64,000 bases of DNA from Alphaproteobacteria bacterium (GCA_004292675.1 RDXO01000017.1:1-64000), one strand, 5' to 3'; counted from the first letter of the stretch, positions 43,148 through 52,538 are shown. Program-made: numbers and translations. Notes: generated by a model from the letters alone, not told the origin.

Positions 43148-45310
43148 TCAACGTGTGATTTTATTCTTGGATGGGGAAGTGGGATGCACGGAAGGCACAA
43201 GCACTTGCGGGTCTTGTTTGGTTTCGTCAAATGCAATGGCGTGCTTTTGTGATGTTCCTGATGCAGATTCTTTGCTCACTCCTGTGCGTTTTTCGGTTAT
43301 TTCTTTTGCGGTGCGTGCGGGGGAATTGGGTTGCAAGGAGGTGGGAACATCGCCTTTACTCGGCATCCCTTTAAGGCTGTTGTGAATATTTTTAAGGGAA
43401 TCCGCATCCAATAATTTTGCCATGCTGTTCTGCTTGCCGTGCTCCATCTGCTCTTGTTCACGATCAATGCGTTGCTGTTCTCGGCGTTGTTGTTCCCGTT
43501 GTTGCGCTGCGATGATATGTTGACGCGTCTGTTGCCGTGTTCGTTGTGATGCGCGATCACGTGTGCGTGAGGTATCATCTTGCTCACGTTGTTGTGATCC
43601 TTGCCGTAGAGCTTGGCGTTGTTGACGCTCTGCTTCGCGCCGTTGCCGTGCAGCTTGCAGCATTTCTTGCGCTGCATTATCACGGGATGCTTGCCGTTGC
43701 TTGTCTTGAGCCTGCTTTTTCTGTTGGTTTTGATCTTGTTGTGGTGCGTTTGCTGTGCGTCGTGAGGTTGCGGTTTGTTGGCGTTGCTGCTGCTGCGCTG
43801 CTTGCGCAAGGGCTTGTTGTTGTTTGGCTGCTTTTTCTGCTTCTGCTTGCTGTTGCTCGCTCGCATCAATCACACCATCATTGTTCAAGTCACGCTGCAT
43901 GGCAGAAGGCGGTGTGCGCATCTGGAATGGATTGGTTGGTAGCATGGCATCGTGACGCGTTTGTTCCTGCATACGAGTCACCACAGTGTTTAGCCCTTTT
44001 TCTACCTTATCAAGCATCACTCCGATCGGTTGCTGGAGGTAGATTGATTGTTTCCATTCTTGCGGCATCAGGTGAATTTCTTTGCGTTTGCGCTCAATAT
44101 CCGCTTTAATCTGCGTCAGTAGTTTGAGTTTACCTTGCTGTTGGACGGTAATAAAGAAGGTCTGCAAGCGTTGCATTTCTTGCTGTGCCTTGATATAGCT
44201 GAATACGCCAAGCACTGCTTGGGCTTCGCTTACTGCACTATGTTCCGCAAGCGATGGATCTGCGCGCAAAGCATAAGAAGCATGGTGACGGAACGTATCT
44301 GCAACCTTGTGCATTCCATCGGTTAGCTCTTTGATCATGGGGAGATCGCCAGCGGAAAGCACTTGATCCAAAGTCATGTCGGCATAATGCAGGCGTAATT
44401 TATTTAATATATCCCGTGCAATTTCAACGGCTTCTTCTTTTATTTCATCGGCTAAGGTGATGACAGCATCCAAGAGTTCATCAGCGGTAGGCGTGTGCGT
44501 AGATCGTTGTGTGTGGGATGCATCATCCTCCGTTTTTGGGGGAGTTACGGGGGCAGGAGCAGGATCGTGCTGCATCGCCCGTGCAAGATTTTTAGTTGTT
44601 TCCTGTAACTGATCCCATAGGGGGGAGATGCTCTGTGGTAGTACTGGGGAAGTAGTGGCAGCGGGCGGTTCGCTCATCAGCGAGGCAAAGGGGGTGTTGT
44701 CCCATGAGGGAAGATCATAGAAGATGGTAGGTGGCTGGGATTTGAATAACCCGCGAATGAACCCCACTTGCTGTTCTTTTGCGCGATGACATGCGCACAT
44801 CAAATGATGATAAAGCAACGCGCACCCTTGGGCATCATTATGATAGGCTTCGAGAGGGGTGCGGAGCATTAAGCCAAGTTGCATGGCGGTGTGGGCATAG
44901 GTCAGTAAGGTTTGTTCTAATGTTTTTTTATCCGCAAAGGGTGCAGCAAACATATGATGGGCAATGAGATTGCGAATCACCATAATATTGATGCACAAAG
45001 GTGAGGTTGAGTCCTGCAAAGATGGGACGTTTTCTGTGGCAAGATCGGCTATCACGGCATCAAACCAGCGATATTTTTGTGGGCTATAGCCTAAATCATA
45101 GCGCATCACGTCGGCAAGATAGCCTTGCCATGTGCGTTCATCACTCACAACAAAATAGCCAAGATAGGCAAGAAGAACGGGAATATCAGTGGGATCGGGC
45201 AGCTCATCACGAGGCACAAAATGAGGGGGCAATGATAAGTTTTTTAGTACATAATCACGCAAAGAATGATTGGTGGTATAGGATGTATCAGAACTTATTT
45301 TGCTGAACAA
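43148..45310 (-). CDS. Large unknown protein, helical core, EF-hand-like loop, Gln/Arg-rich tail
   Basis: This 720-residue protein has a folded N-terminal region (about 1-220; FLAYLGYFVV-like segments but no signal peptide), a Pro/Thr linker (about 220-275) and a long helical part (about 280-460). A loop DLNNDGVIDASE near residues 474-485 fits one calcium-binding EF-hand/dockerin loop (D-x-N-x-D-G-x-I-D-x-x-E). A tail of about 170 residues is dominated by Gln and Arg. I recognise no family. The layout resembles the other mosaic proteins in this window. The start ATG at 45310 lacks a clear RBS. Confidence 0.6.
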   Translation of the reverse strand: MFSKISSDTSYTTNHSLRDYVLKNLSLPPHFVPRDELPDPTDIPVLLAYLGYFVVSDERTWQGYLADVMRYDLGYSPQKYRWFDAVIADLATENVPSLQDSTSPLCINIMVIRNLIAHHMFAAPFADKKTLEQTLLTYAHTAMQLGLMLRTPLEAYHNDAQGCALLYHHLMCACHRAKEQQVGFIRGLFKSQPPTIFYDLPSWDNTPFASLMSEPPAATTSPVLPQSISPLWDQLQETTKNLARAMQHDPAPAPVTPPKTEDDASHTQRSTHTPTADELLDAVITLADEIKEEAVEIARDILNKLRLHYADMTLDQVLSAGDLPMIKELTDGMHKVADTFRHHASYALRADPSLAEHSAVSEAQAVLGVFSYIKAQQEMQRLQTFFITVQQQGKLKLLTQIKADIERKRKEIHLMPQEWKQSIYLQQPIGVMLDKVEKGLNTVVTRMQEQTRHDAMLPTNPFQMRTPPSAMQRDLNNDGVIDASEQQQAEAEKAAKQQQALAQAAQQQQRQQTATSRRTANAPQQDQNQQKKQAQDKQRQASRDNAAQEMLQAARQRREAERQQRQALRQGSQQREQDDTSRTRDRASQRTRQQTRQHIIAAQQREQQRREQQRIDREQEQMEHGKQNSMAKLLDADSLKNIHNSLKGMPSKGDVPTSLQPNSPARTAKEITEKRTGVSKESASGTSQKHAIAFDETKQDPQVLVPSVHPTSPSKNKITR

Positions 45311-45387
45311 CGTAGTTGCTCCCTTAGAATATGGTGATAGAGGGTGATTGGGAATGGGTGATGATAGTGCTGATGATAAGTATGCCC

Positions 45388-45675
45388 TTATGTCGTGCCG
45401 CCTCCATTAGGTTCAGTATTTTCCGCACCACCTTCTTGGGCTGCACCTAAGGCATAGACGCATAATTCTTCAAATGACACATTATTTTCCTGTGAGATTT
45501 TGAACAATTTTTCAAAACTATTCATCACATCCTGAGGAATAGAGCCACCACGTTCGCTTGAAAGCCAATTAGACTGATTCAATAACGGATGTTTCTTTGG
45601 GTGCGGTTCGCCAACATAGACATGAAAGGGATGCTTTTGTCCGCCAAAATCACATGGTATAGTAAAACGCTTCAT
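45388..45675 (-). CDS. DUF2610-like small protein
   Basis: From ATG 45675 this protein has 95 residues. It contains MKRFTIPCDFGGQKHPFHVYVG, PLLNQSNWLSSERGGSIPQ and FKISQENNVSFEELCVYALG, which I match from memory to DUF2610, a small family known from Rickettsiales and other alphaproteobacteria. No function is established. A TATAAT -10 box lies just upstream (45706-45701). The ATG at 45687 (adding MSVV) is an alternative start. The upstream 45676-45859 shows no gene. Confidence 0.6.
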   Translation of the reverse strand: MKRFTIPCDFGGQKHPFHVYVGEPHPKKHPLLNQSNWLSSERGGSIPQDVMNSFEKLFKISQENNVSFEELCVYALGAAQEGGAENTEPNGGGTT

Positions 45676-45859
45676 AACAACACTCATTCATAGCGAATTA
45701 TAGCAGGTTATGTGTAAAACGTAGCATTGCTATAAATCATTAAAAAATAAAAATTCTTTCAACATGAGAACCCTCATAAATTGAGAAAGTGTCACATTGA
45801 ATTGCCCTAAGATTAATATAGCACAAAGCAAGGGTGTTTGGATAGTGTTTTTATCCCTA

Positions 45860-45984
45860 TATAGAACTTCCATTATATCTTACCGATTTATCGGCAAGCA
45901 TATAATGGCAAAAGCACTATACATCATAGTGTTATAGTCGTTCCTTGCGTAAAAAATGAGTAATTTTTTAGTCAAACGACTATA
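45860..45984 (+). mobile_element. MITE-like double-hairpin element (TATAG family), copy overlapping a gene end
   Basis: TATAGAACTTCCATTATAT starts hairpin A, whose loop region ACCGATTTATCGG replaces ACCGATTGATCGG. Hairpin B runs TATAGTCGTTCCTTGCG to AGTCAAACGACTATA. The last bases (CTATAA on the plus strand) supply the stop codon TAG of the minus-strand gene 45980-46672. Sequence drift in the first hairpin shows it is older or less constrained than the 16.8-kb copy. Confidence 0.65.
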
Positions 45985-46672
45985 ATGATCTTCCTGCTTC
46001 GCGTGCGCCAGCATCGGGTTTAATCACATTCACCCAAAGACCATCTTCTTTGTTGGTACGCGCACTTCTTTGTGCTTGTTCTGGTTGAGGATGGCTATGC
46101 TGTTGTTCCTGCGCGAGATCAGGACGTACAGAATGGATAAGATCGGTCGCTTCTTTCACTAATTTAGGACCGTCTTTCCCCATAAATCCTTCTGCTGCCA
46201 TATGATCAAGGCTTTGCATTTGTGCTTTGTCCATATGGTGTGGATCAATAACCATGGTATGCATAGGTTGAGCTTCTTTAGCAAACATCGTGTCATCACC
46301 CATAGTGACAGTGATTTTCTTGGTTTCAGGATCCATAATGACCTTTGGTGCAGGCGCAGTAACTGACGTTTTTTGGGTGTGACTTGCCTCAACATCGCCA
46401 TGCACATGTGCCGTAACGACGGCTAGATCAACATCAAGAGTACCCGCTATTTTATCTTTTGTTTTTTCATTCGCAACCACTGTGGCTTGTTGACTTCCCA
46501 CAATAACCGCATTATTGGTAATGACTTCGATAATCGGCGCGTTATCCTCTTTATCATAGCTTACATTAATACCAATCACAGGGTTTCCCGCAGTGTCAAG
46601 AGCTTTGGCTATATCAGTAATGATGGCTTCTGTGGTAGGAATGGTATGGTGTGGCAACTTCTGAGTAGTCAT
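45980..46672 (-). CDS. Unknown protein whose C-terminus is set by a repeat insertion
   Basis: This 230-residue protein begins MTTQKLPHHTIPTTEAII. Residues about 15-110 alternate strands (IIEVITNNAVIVG, VVTAHVHGDVEASH) and the rest is helical and polar, ending in a Gln/His/Pro-rich segment. No signal peptide or membrane span is seen. The last codon and stop (TTA TAG) fall on the edge of a TATAG element, so the original C-terminus may be lost. It is preceded by a small gene on the same strand (24-bp gap), likely an operon. Not recognised. Confidence 0.55.
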   Translation of the reverse strand: MTTQKLPHHTIPTTEAIITDIAKALDTAGNPVIGINVSYDKEDNAPIIEVITNNAVIVGSQQATVVANEKTKDKIAGTLDVDLAVVTAHVHGDVEASHTQKTSVTAPAPKVIMDPETKKITVTMGDDTMFAKEAQPMHTMVIDPHHMDKAQMQSLDHMAAEGFMGKDGPKLVKEATDLIHSVRPDLAQEQQHSHPQPEQAQRSARTNKEDGLWVNVIKPDAGAREAGRSL

Positions 46673-46696
46673 GGCTATCTTCCTCGTGATTCGTTA

Positions 46697-46936
46697 TTAT
46701 GCACGTTTTGAAAGTTGGGGTTGCAATTCAAAGGCGAAAAAAATCACCTCAGCGAATTTTGGAGAAAAAAGTTTGTTCAACACCATGCGCTTAATCGATT
46801 CCTTAAACGCACGACGATTTTCATCATTCAATCCAATATTCACAGTGATGGCCGATAAACCGCCATCTGCAACAGGATTGCTGCATAAAACTAAATTGTC
46901 ACCAATGGCTTGTATATAATGATTCGGGTCAAACAT
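46697..46936 (-). CDS. Unknown 79-residue protein
   Basis: This small protein starts MFDPNHYIQAIGDNLVLCSN and has an even alpha/beta pattern (GLSAITVNIGLNDENRRAF, KRMVLNKLFSPKFAEVIFFAFELQ). It has no signal peptide. A weak RBS (AGAG) precedes the ATG. It is the first gene of a pair with the 230-residue protein. The repeated Lys/Phe-rich C-terminal helix may be amphipathic. Family not recognised. Confidence 0.5.
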   Translation of the reverse strand: MFDPNHYIQAIGDNLVLCSNPVADGGLSAITVNIGLNDENRRAFKESIKRMVLNKLFSPKFAEVIFFAFELQPQLSKRA

Positions 46937-47129
46937 TTTTTTCTCTTGTGTGTATCATATAGTGTGTAGCGAACGAACGCAAGCACGAATGGACGGAATT
47001 TATGAAATTTATCACACCTCGTTAATAAACTTTTCCGCATTATGCTTTATCATAGATCGTTTGATAATCTATACATACACCAGAATCATGACAGTTTGAT
47101 GACATAGCACTGCAATTTTACAATTACCT

Positions 47130-47173
47130 AACTACCCCACAGGAAGATGCGCACCATCATATGTGGGGTAGTT
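47130..47173. terminator. 12-bp hairpin downstream of a secreted protein gene
   Basis: AACTACCCCACA pairs perfectly with TGTGGGGTAGTT across a 20-nt loop, 15 bp past the stop of the minus-strand gene 47188-47796. There is no T run on either side, so it may stabilise the transcript end rather than terminate it. The rest of 46937-47187 is AT-rich and shows no gene. Confidence 0.5.
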
Positions 47174-47187
47174 CATGGTTCTATGCG

Positions 47188-47796
47188 TTAATCAACTTCA
47201 ATGCGCACACCATTTGTTCCGCTATCGCGTGGTGCATCGGGTGAAATAGTAAAGCGTACTGCTTTATTCACCGTTCCCTTGGCATTCAGTGCAAGGGCAA
47301 CGCTGGTGCGTTCATTCGCCAATGTACAATGTGCGATATAATTTCCTTTTGGAATGTTTACCAGCAAAATAGGTCCTTCGGTTACGGTGCTTAGCACTTC
47401 ATTATTGTGCTTATCCATAATCGTCACCATCACGCCAGAAACATATGCTCCGCCTTGTCCCGTGAAAACCATTTTTAAGGGATAGCGTGATTGCATTTGT
47501 TGGATGGTAGCGCGACTTTCTTCGCCGACACCCCCTGAGAGTACAAGCGGCAATGTTGCCATAGGTTCTGTTGCGGTGCTTGGATCGGCTGCAGAAACTG
47601 TTGCTTCATGATGATGCGGGGCAGGAGCGAAAGCAGGGGGCGTTGCTAGAGCTGTACCAACTGAGGGTATATATGGCGCATTGGGTTGTAATTGTTGATA
47701 TTGCTCATCCAATGTGATGGCATGAGATGGCGCAGTAGAACACACGCACGCGACACAAAGGCTTGCAATAAGGAAGCGTGAAGATAGATAAGGCAT
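47188..47796 (-). CDS. Secreted protein with carboxypeptidase-regulatory-like domain
   Basis: This 202-residue protein has a signal peptide (MPYLSSRFLIASLCVACVCS, cleavage near PSHA-IT at about residue 26) and a Pro/Ala/His-rich linker. A beta-sandwich-like domain follows: GQGGAYVSGVMVTIMDK, GPILLVNIPKGNYIAHCT and NKAVRFTIS. This resembles carboxypeptidase-regulatory-like domains used in envelope proteins, where GNY and VPKG-type turns are typical. Function unknown, probably periplasmic. It is divergent from ribBA, with 134 bp for promoters between them. Confidence 0.6.
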   Translation of the reverse strand: MPYLSSRFLIASLCVACVCSTAPSHAITLDEQYQQLQPNAPYIPSVGTALATPPAFAPAPHHHEATVSAADPSTATEPMATLPLVLSGGVGEESRATIQQMQSRYPLKMVFTGQGGAYVSGVMVTIMDKHNNEVLSTVTEGPILLVNIPKGNYIAHCTLANERTSVALALNAKGTVNKAVRFTISPDAPRDSGTNGVRIEVD

Positions 47797-47930
47797 CGTA
47801 ATATTCTCCTATAATATAATGAAGGCAGACTATACGACATGATGAACGCGATTGCGAGAAAAGATTTTATCCTTGCCGAGTGATAGCGATGCTTGACCTT
47901 TGCGATTGATGATGATACGACACAGTGCAT

Positions 47931-49022
47931 ATGAAAAACGACACGCTTTTTGCCTCGATTGAGGAAATTATTGATGATGCCCGTCAGGGGCGTATGTGCA
48001 TTTTAGTGGATGATGAGGATCGTGAAAATGAAGGCGATCTTGTGATTCCTGCTGAATTTGCAGATGCAGCGGTGATTAACTTCATGGCGAAATATGGGCG
48101 TGGCTTGATTTGCTTGCCGCTTGCATCGGAAGATATTCATCGCTTAGGTTTGCCGCCCATGGCGCGGCATAATGCATCACGGCACGAAACGGCATTTACT
48201 GTATCCATTGAAGCGCGTGAAGGGATCAGTACGGGTATTTCCGCAGCCGATCGCGCCCGTACCATTGCCGTGGCGATTGATCCGCACGCGCAAGCGAAAG
48301 ATATTGTGTCACCGGGGCATGTATTTCCACTTCATGCACGTGATGGGGGAGTGCTGGTGCGTGCAGGGCATACGGAAGCAGCGGTAGATATTGCCCGTCT
48401 TGCAGGGTTACGCCCCGCTGGGGTGATTTGTGAAATCATGAAGGATGATGGCGAAATGGCGCGTCTGCCTGATTTGATTCCCTTTGCGCAGGAGCATGGG
48501 TTGAAAATTGCTAGCATTGCGGATTTAATAGCCTATCGTCGTCGCGCCGAGAAATTGGTGGAACGCCGTCATACCATGCCATTTTCGAGCGAGTTTGGCG
48601 GGGATATGACCTTGCATCTTTATACGACCACCATTGAATATGCCGAACATATTGCCTTGGTGAAAGGGGATGTGGCATCGCATCCCGAGCCGTGGGTGCG
48701 GATGCATACACTGGATATATTAAGTGATGTGTTGGGGGATAAGGATTCCTTGCGTGCCAAGGATGTTGCCCATGCGTTGCAGCGTATCTCAAGCGTTGAA
48801 GCGGGTGTGCTGGTGCTGCTCCGCCCGGCGCGTGCTACCGCTCTTTCGGAGCGATTACGGGTACAGGATCGCCGCGAAAAAGATTTACGCGAATATGGCA
48901 TTGGCGCGCAAATCTTGAAAGATTTAGGCATCACTCATATGCGCCTTATCACCAATCATCCCAAGCAAGTTGTGGGGCTGGATGGCTACGGGCTTACGAT
49001 TGTTGGATATGAGTCGCTGTAA
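47931..49022 (+). CDS. ribB: 3,4-dihydroxy-2-butanone-4-phosphate synthase with degenerate RibA domain
   Basis: This 363-residue protein has an intact RibB half: [74 protein letters not shown] and [11 protein letters not shown]. It makes the four-carbon precursor of riboflavin. The C-terminal half aligns with GTP cyclohydrolase II, but the zinc cysteines of the CLTGDVFGSxRCDCG segment are replaced by [16 protein letters not shown] cyclohydrolase activity is therefore unlikely, as in other alphaproteobacterial RibBA-like proteins. The frame is open from GTG at 47925; ATG 47931 is preferred. Confidence 0.88.
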   Translation: MKNDTLFASIEEIIDDARQGRMCILVDDEDRENEGDLVIPAEFADAAVINFMAKYGRGLICLPLASEDIHRLGLPPMARHNASRHETAFTVSIEAREGISTGISAADRARTIAVAIDPHAQAKDIVSPGHVFPLHARDGGVLVRAGHTEAAVDIARLAGLRPAGVICEIMKDDGEMARLPDLIPFAQEHGLKIASIADLIAYRRRAEKLVERRHTMPFSSEFGGDMTLHLYTTTIEYAEHIALVKGDVASHPEPWVRMHTLDILSDVLGDKDSLRAKDVAHALQRISSVEAGVLVLLRPARATALSERLRVQDRREKDLREYGIGAQILKDLGITHMRLITNHPKQVVGLDGYGLTIVGYESL

Positions 49023-49205
49023 GCATTTTTCCGCTTGACATAATAATGCCAAAAGTGCTATTTTTGCATCTTACCTTCTCATTTTGATTTTTCACTGTGA
49101 GCTATATTGTCACATTCGTGTGTCAGTCTTTTTTTTTGCTACCAGAGTACTTCTTTAATGAGAAGGTGATTCTTGTCGTCTATATTCCTTCGGGAGTTTT
49201 TAATC

Positions 49206-50033
49206 ATGAGTTCTATGATGGATCCGACAACACTTCTGTTTCATTTGATCGATCATCAACTGAAAGAAGAAAGTTTGCAACTTTCGCGTGAACAACTGGC
49301 TATTTCAAAGCAGCAACTCACCCTTGCCTATCAACGCATGGGAATGGATGCTGAAAAGTTGCGACTCTACCAAGAGCGCAATGCGATGGAATGGGAGCGT
49401 TTTGAACAACAGCAATCATCCTACGTCTACGACTTGTTCAAAGTCTATGATGATGAGAAGCGCGCTTTTACTTTGCGTTATTTTACGGAAGAAAAAGCAT
49501 TTACCTATCTGATGGTATGGTTGGTCACAAGCCGAACCTTGCCATGCTCTGTGGAACAAGTGCCTTTGTTGATGCTCCTCCCCGCTGCGCAAAAACGTGC
49601 CTTGGTGGAAGCGTATCTTGACAATTCTTTGCATCAAGCTATCCCTCACGCCGTGCAGCTTGCATTGGAAGGGGAAGCGAAACGCAAGGAACAGGCATTG
49701 CCCGTTGAAAACAAGGCTAACGATGACTGGGAACGCCATGTGAAAAAATTCACACGGCAACACAGGTTTGCCGCTCGCTATCAGGGAACACAGCGCACGC
49801 TTTGGGGTGGGATTCGTCAGGTCATGCTAATTTATTTTATACCTGCAAGTGCAAACGTGGTTCCTCCTGAAGATTGCTGGTATCAGTATGAATCGGAGTT
49901 TGGGTACGGATGGCATCGTCGTATCGACGCTAGTGATAGGACAAAATATGTACTTGCTTATCCTCCCAAAAACCAAAATCCTAAGGGAGGACGAGCGTGG
50001 TTTGATTTTGACGAGCTTATAATCACTAATTGA
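49206..50033 (+). CDS. Unknown 275-residue helical protein
   Basis: From ATG 49206 (GGGAG upstream) the protein starts MSSMMDPTTLLFHLIDHQL. Residues about 15-90 are strongly helical and rich in Gln and Glu, as in a coiled coil. The middle has VWLVTSRTLP and LLMLLPAAQKRALVEAYLD, and the C-terminal region is rich in Trp, Tyr and aromatic residues (PPEDCWYQYESEFGYGWHRR). There is no signal peptide. The family is not recognised. A rho-independent terminator follows 41 bp after the stop, so it is probably a single transcript. Confidence 0.6.
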   Translation: MSSMMDPTTLLFHLIDHQLKEESLQLSREQLAISKQQLTLAYQRMGMDAEKLRLYQERNAMEWERFEQQQSSYVYDLFKVYDDEKRAFTLRYFTEEKAFTYLMVWLVTSRTLPCSVEQVPLLMLLPAAQKRALVEAYLDNSLHQAIPHAVQLALEGEAKRKEQALPVENKANDDWERHVKKFTRQHRFAARYQGTQRTLWGGIRQVMLIYFIPASANVVPPEDCWYQYESEFGYGWHRRIDASDRTKYVLAYPPKNQNPKGGRAWFDFDELIITN

Positions 50034-50074
50034 CACTAAGCACGTGATTTTTTTGTTGGGATTCATTCCTATGT

Positions 50075-50117
50075 AACCCGTTCTCCTTGTTCATCAAGGA
50101 AACGGGTTATTTTTTGT
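50075..50117 (+). terminator. Rho-independent terminator
   Basis: The stem TAACCCGTT...CCTTG pairs with CAAGG...AACGGGTTA and is followed by TTTTTT. It lies downstream of the 275-residue gene and is a textbook hairpin with T tract. Confidence 0.88.
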
Positions 50118-50126
50118 TTCATACTC

Positions 50127-50202
50127 TTGTCATTCTTGGCGTAAGGCAGGAATCCAGTAACAATAGTAGTTTATGGATACCCGCTTGATCTAAGGGTATG
50201 AC
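50127..50202. repeat. Palindromic repeat family 2, copy
   Basis: CATTCTTGGCGTAAGGCAGG, AATCCAGTAACAATAGTAG and TTTATGGATACCCGCTTGAT match the copies at 342-473 and 4781-4896. It lies between the terminator and the next gene; the remaining 50203-50326 holds that gene's promoter. Confidence 0.6.
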
Positions 50203-50326
50203 GCATGAAGATATGGTTGCAGAGAGTTTGATAGAACGTAAAAAAAACGCTCTATCGTCATCATAATGTAACAATCCTATGTGATAGTGAGAATACAAAA
50301 GAACATTCTAGGTGTCGAGGTAGTGC

Positions 50327-52423
50327 ATGAGTAAAAAAACAGATGGACTGTACCAATTTAGTGGTGATTCCCCGATTGCGGAAATTTATTTCCGTCAGCG
50401 TGAAGGGGGCGTGGTGCAGGCGTTCATGAAGCCGAAAGCAGGTGCGACATCACTAGAAGTTGGTGACTTGCCCGTACAGTTGGCAAAAAAAGGCATTGGC
50501 GGAGCATATGCCGATGTGCGCGAAGGCGAAAACGTCCTTTCCCTGCCTCCGATGAAAGATGAAAGCCAGCTTATTGGCGTATTGCAAGAGATGGGCATGG
50601 TGCGTGGTGCTGTGCAGCGTCAGGATGTGGCGCGTGAAGATTTGGCGAAACAAAGTGCGTGGGATGAATTCCGTAGCCGTACTATTGAGCTTTCAGGCTA
50701 TGCTGCTATTCCCGGTTATGCCGCGATTTTCGCTGATGGTCTGTGGGCAAGCAAAGTTAGAGATCCATACCTTGCCGTCACGGCGGCAGGGGTGGTTAAG
50801 CCACTCACTATGTTGCGTTATGGTTCAGGTGATAAAAATGCGGAGATTAATCATGTCATTGAAGGCTTGGATAATCATTTTTATGCATCGGGCAATCCAC
50901 TGCCTATGCGTGATGATGTGTCCCCTGAGCGCAATACATTAGAGAAAGTCGATGATTTTATCCGCAAGAACTCCGTGACGATTGCTTATACCGTAGGTTC
51001 GGCAGCGGCAGCAGCAGGTATGTATTCTGCGGTGAATCAGAAGAAAGGTGTCTTTGAATCAGAGAAAGATGCAGAAGGTAAACCAATTAAGGTGTTCAAA
51101 TATCATGATACGGATAAAGACGGAAAACCTTATCCTAAGTTCGATAAACAGGGAAATAAATTTCCTGATAGTTTGAAAGATCCAATTTATAATAGCAGAG
51201 ATAAAACCCATGAATACACTGAAAAGCCTTTAGAAGTCAATGGTCGTTATAAACTTGCAAAAAATCCTGATGGTAGCGATAAGTTCACACCTGAACCCAT
51301 CAACTGGGAACGTCTTATCTTAAACACCACCACATTCGTAGGGAACGGACTGGTTGCGATTCTGCCTGCAAAGGAAGAAAATCCTGATGTCGCACGCAAA
51401 AAACGCCATGATGAAGCAGAAAAAGAACCTGTGGAAGTGGTGAGTATTGAGAATGTTGGCAACATGATCAAAGGCTTCGGTGAATTTGTTGGCACAAAGA
51501 CCATGCAATTTAATGGTTTGTTCAATTTCTCGGACATTCTGTGCTGGGCGCGTGAAACAATGAAGGAAGCGCATAAGCTGAGCAAAGGTGACTTAGAAGG
51601 AAATGAACAAGCACGCCCTTGGTTGATCGGGATCACCACTGCATCGCTTGGTGCATCCATCATCCTTGAGATGCTTTCTTCTAAAAACTTGTCGCAAGAA
51701 GAAAAACTTGCGCAATTTGATAAAATCTATGCAACCTGTGCGCAATCGCTTCTGCAAATGCCAGAAGAAAAACGTGCGGGGACAATGCAGGAAATGGCAA
51801 CGTATCTTGCCGCGCAAGATTCCCTCTATGTTGCAGGTGTCACATCGGATATGGTCAAAGGTCATATTGAAGAACGCCTCAGCATTATGGAACACAGCCC
51901 ATGGGTGCGCACATTCTCGCGTGCATCTGATAAGGCGGACAATTTAACCCTAACTTCATCTAACACAACATCCAAGGAGAATATTATGACTGAAGCTGCA
52001 ACCGTGGCTACCCATGAAACAAATGCACATGTTGCACCTGTTGCACATCATGAAACACCAGTGCATACTACGCCTGCTGCACCTGTTGCGGAGCATAAGC
52101 CTGTTGAACATGCTGCACCTGTTGCGGAGCATGAAGCACCAGTGCATACTACGTCTGCTGCACCTGTAGCGCATCATGAAGCACCAGTGCATACTACGCC
52201 TGCTGCACCTGTAGCGCATCATGAAGCACCAGTGCATACTACGCCTGTTGAACATGCTGCACCTGTTGCGGAGCATAAGCCTGCTGAACTCACGCATCAG
52301 GAAAAAGTAACGCATTTAGAGAATTCTTTGGCACATCCTGCAGTGCCGGGAACATCATCTCTTGATTCAGTTCACCCTGTAGGTAAGGTTGCGGAAGCCT
52401 CTCTTCAAAGAGCGGTATCATAA
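50327..52423 (+). CDS. Large unknown protein with His/Pro/Ala tandem repeats
   Basis: This 698-residue protein has a folded N-terminal half without signal peptide, with hydrophobic stretches at about 125-150 (YAAIPGYAAIFADGLW), 220-245 and 440-460 that may be membrane-associated. Its middle is Lys/Asp-rich. The C-terminal 130 residues are an array of APVAHHEAPVHTT-type units encoded by a 45-bp repeat. A fold is not recognised. The ATG at 50327 has a weak AGGTAG upstream. Similar mosaic proteins are at 20.5, 43.1 and 62.4 kb. An 18-bp palindrome follows the gene. Confidence 0.6.
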   Translation: MSKKTDGLYQFSGDSPIAEIYFRQREGGVVQAFMKPKAGATSLEVGDLPVQLAKKGIGGAYADVREGENVLSLPPMKDESQLIGVLQEMGMVRGAVQRQDVAREDLAKQSAWDEFRSRTIELSGYAAIPGYAAIFADGLWASKVRDPYLAVTAAGVVKPLTMLRYGSGDKNAEINHVIEGLDNHFYASGNPLPMRDDVSPERNTLEKVDDFIRKNSVTIAYTVGSAAAAAGMYSAVNQKKGVFESEKDAEGKPIKVFKYHDTDKDGKPYPKFDKQGNKFPDSLKDPIYNSRDKTHEYTEKPLEVNGRYKLAKNPDGSDKFTPEPINWERLILNTTTFVGNGLVAILPAKEENPDVARKKRHDEAEKEPVEVVSIENVGNMIKGFGEFVGTKTMQFNGLFNFSDILCWARETMKEAHKLSKGDLEGNEQARPWLIGITTASLGASIILEMLSSKNLSQEEKLAQFDKIYATCAQSLLQMPEEKRAGTMQEMATYLAAQDSLYVAGVTSDMVKGHIEERLSIMEHSPWVRTFSRASDKADNLTLTSSNTTSKENIMTEAATVATHETNAHVAPVAHHETPVHTTPAAPVAEHKPVEHAAPVAEHEAPVHTTSAAPVAHHEAPVHTTPAAPVAHHEAPVHTTPVEHAAPVAEHKPAELTHQEKVTHLENSLAHPAVPGTSSLDSVHPVGKVAEASLQRAVS
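52032..52268 (+). repeat. 45-bp tandem repeats encoding APVAxHxAPVHTTPA units
   Basis: Units such as GCACCTGTAGCGCATCATGA followed by AGCACCAGTGCATACTACGC recur about every 45 bp, with two nearly identical copies at about 52160-52245 and more diverged ones before and after. They keep frame and encode a His/Pro/Ala/Thr linker. Mixed perfect and diverged copies indicate expansion and gene conversion. Confidence 0.8.
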
Positions 52424-52449
52424 TCATTTGGCGTGCATATAGAGTACGT

Positions 52450-52489
52450 TTCAGTAGGTTTGTTCTTTTTTAAGAGCAAACCTACTGAA
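52450..52489. terminator. 18-bp hairpin downstream of the 698-residue gene
   Basis: TTCAGTAGGTTTGTTCTT pairs with AAGAGCAAACCTACTGAA (one G-U) with a TTTT loop. It lies 27 bp past the stop and shares the CAGTAGGTT/AACCTACTG core with repeat family 3 (compare 16942-17001). It may act as a terminator, although no T run follows. Confidence 0.5.
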
Positions 52490-52538
52490 AATTCGTGGTA
52501 CGATTTTCTATGGGATTTTCTATGGTTAGTGCGCGAAC

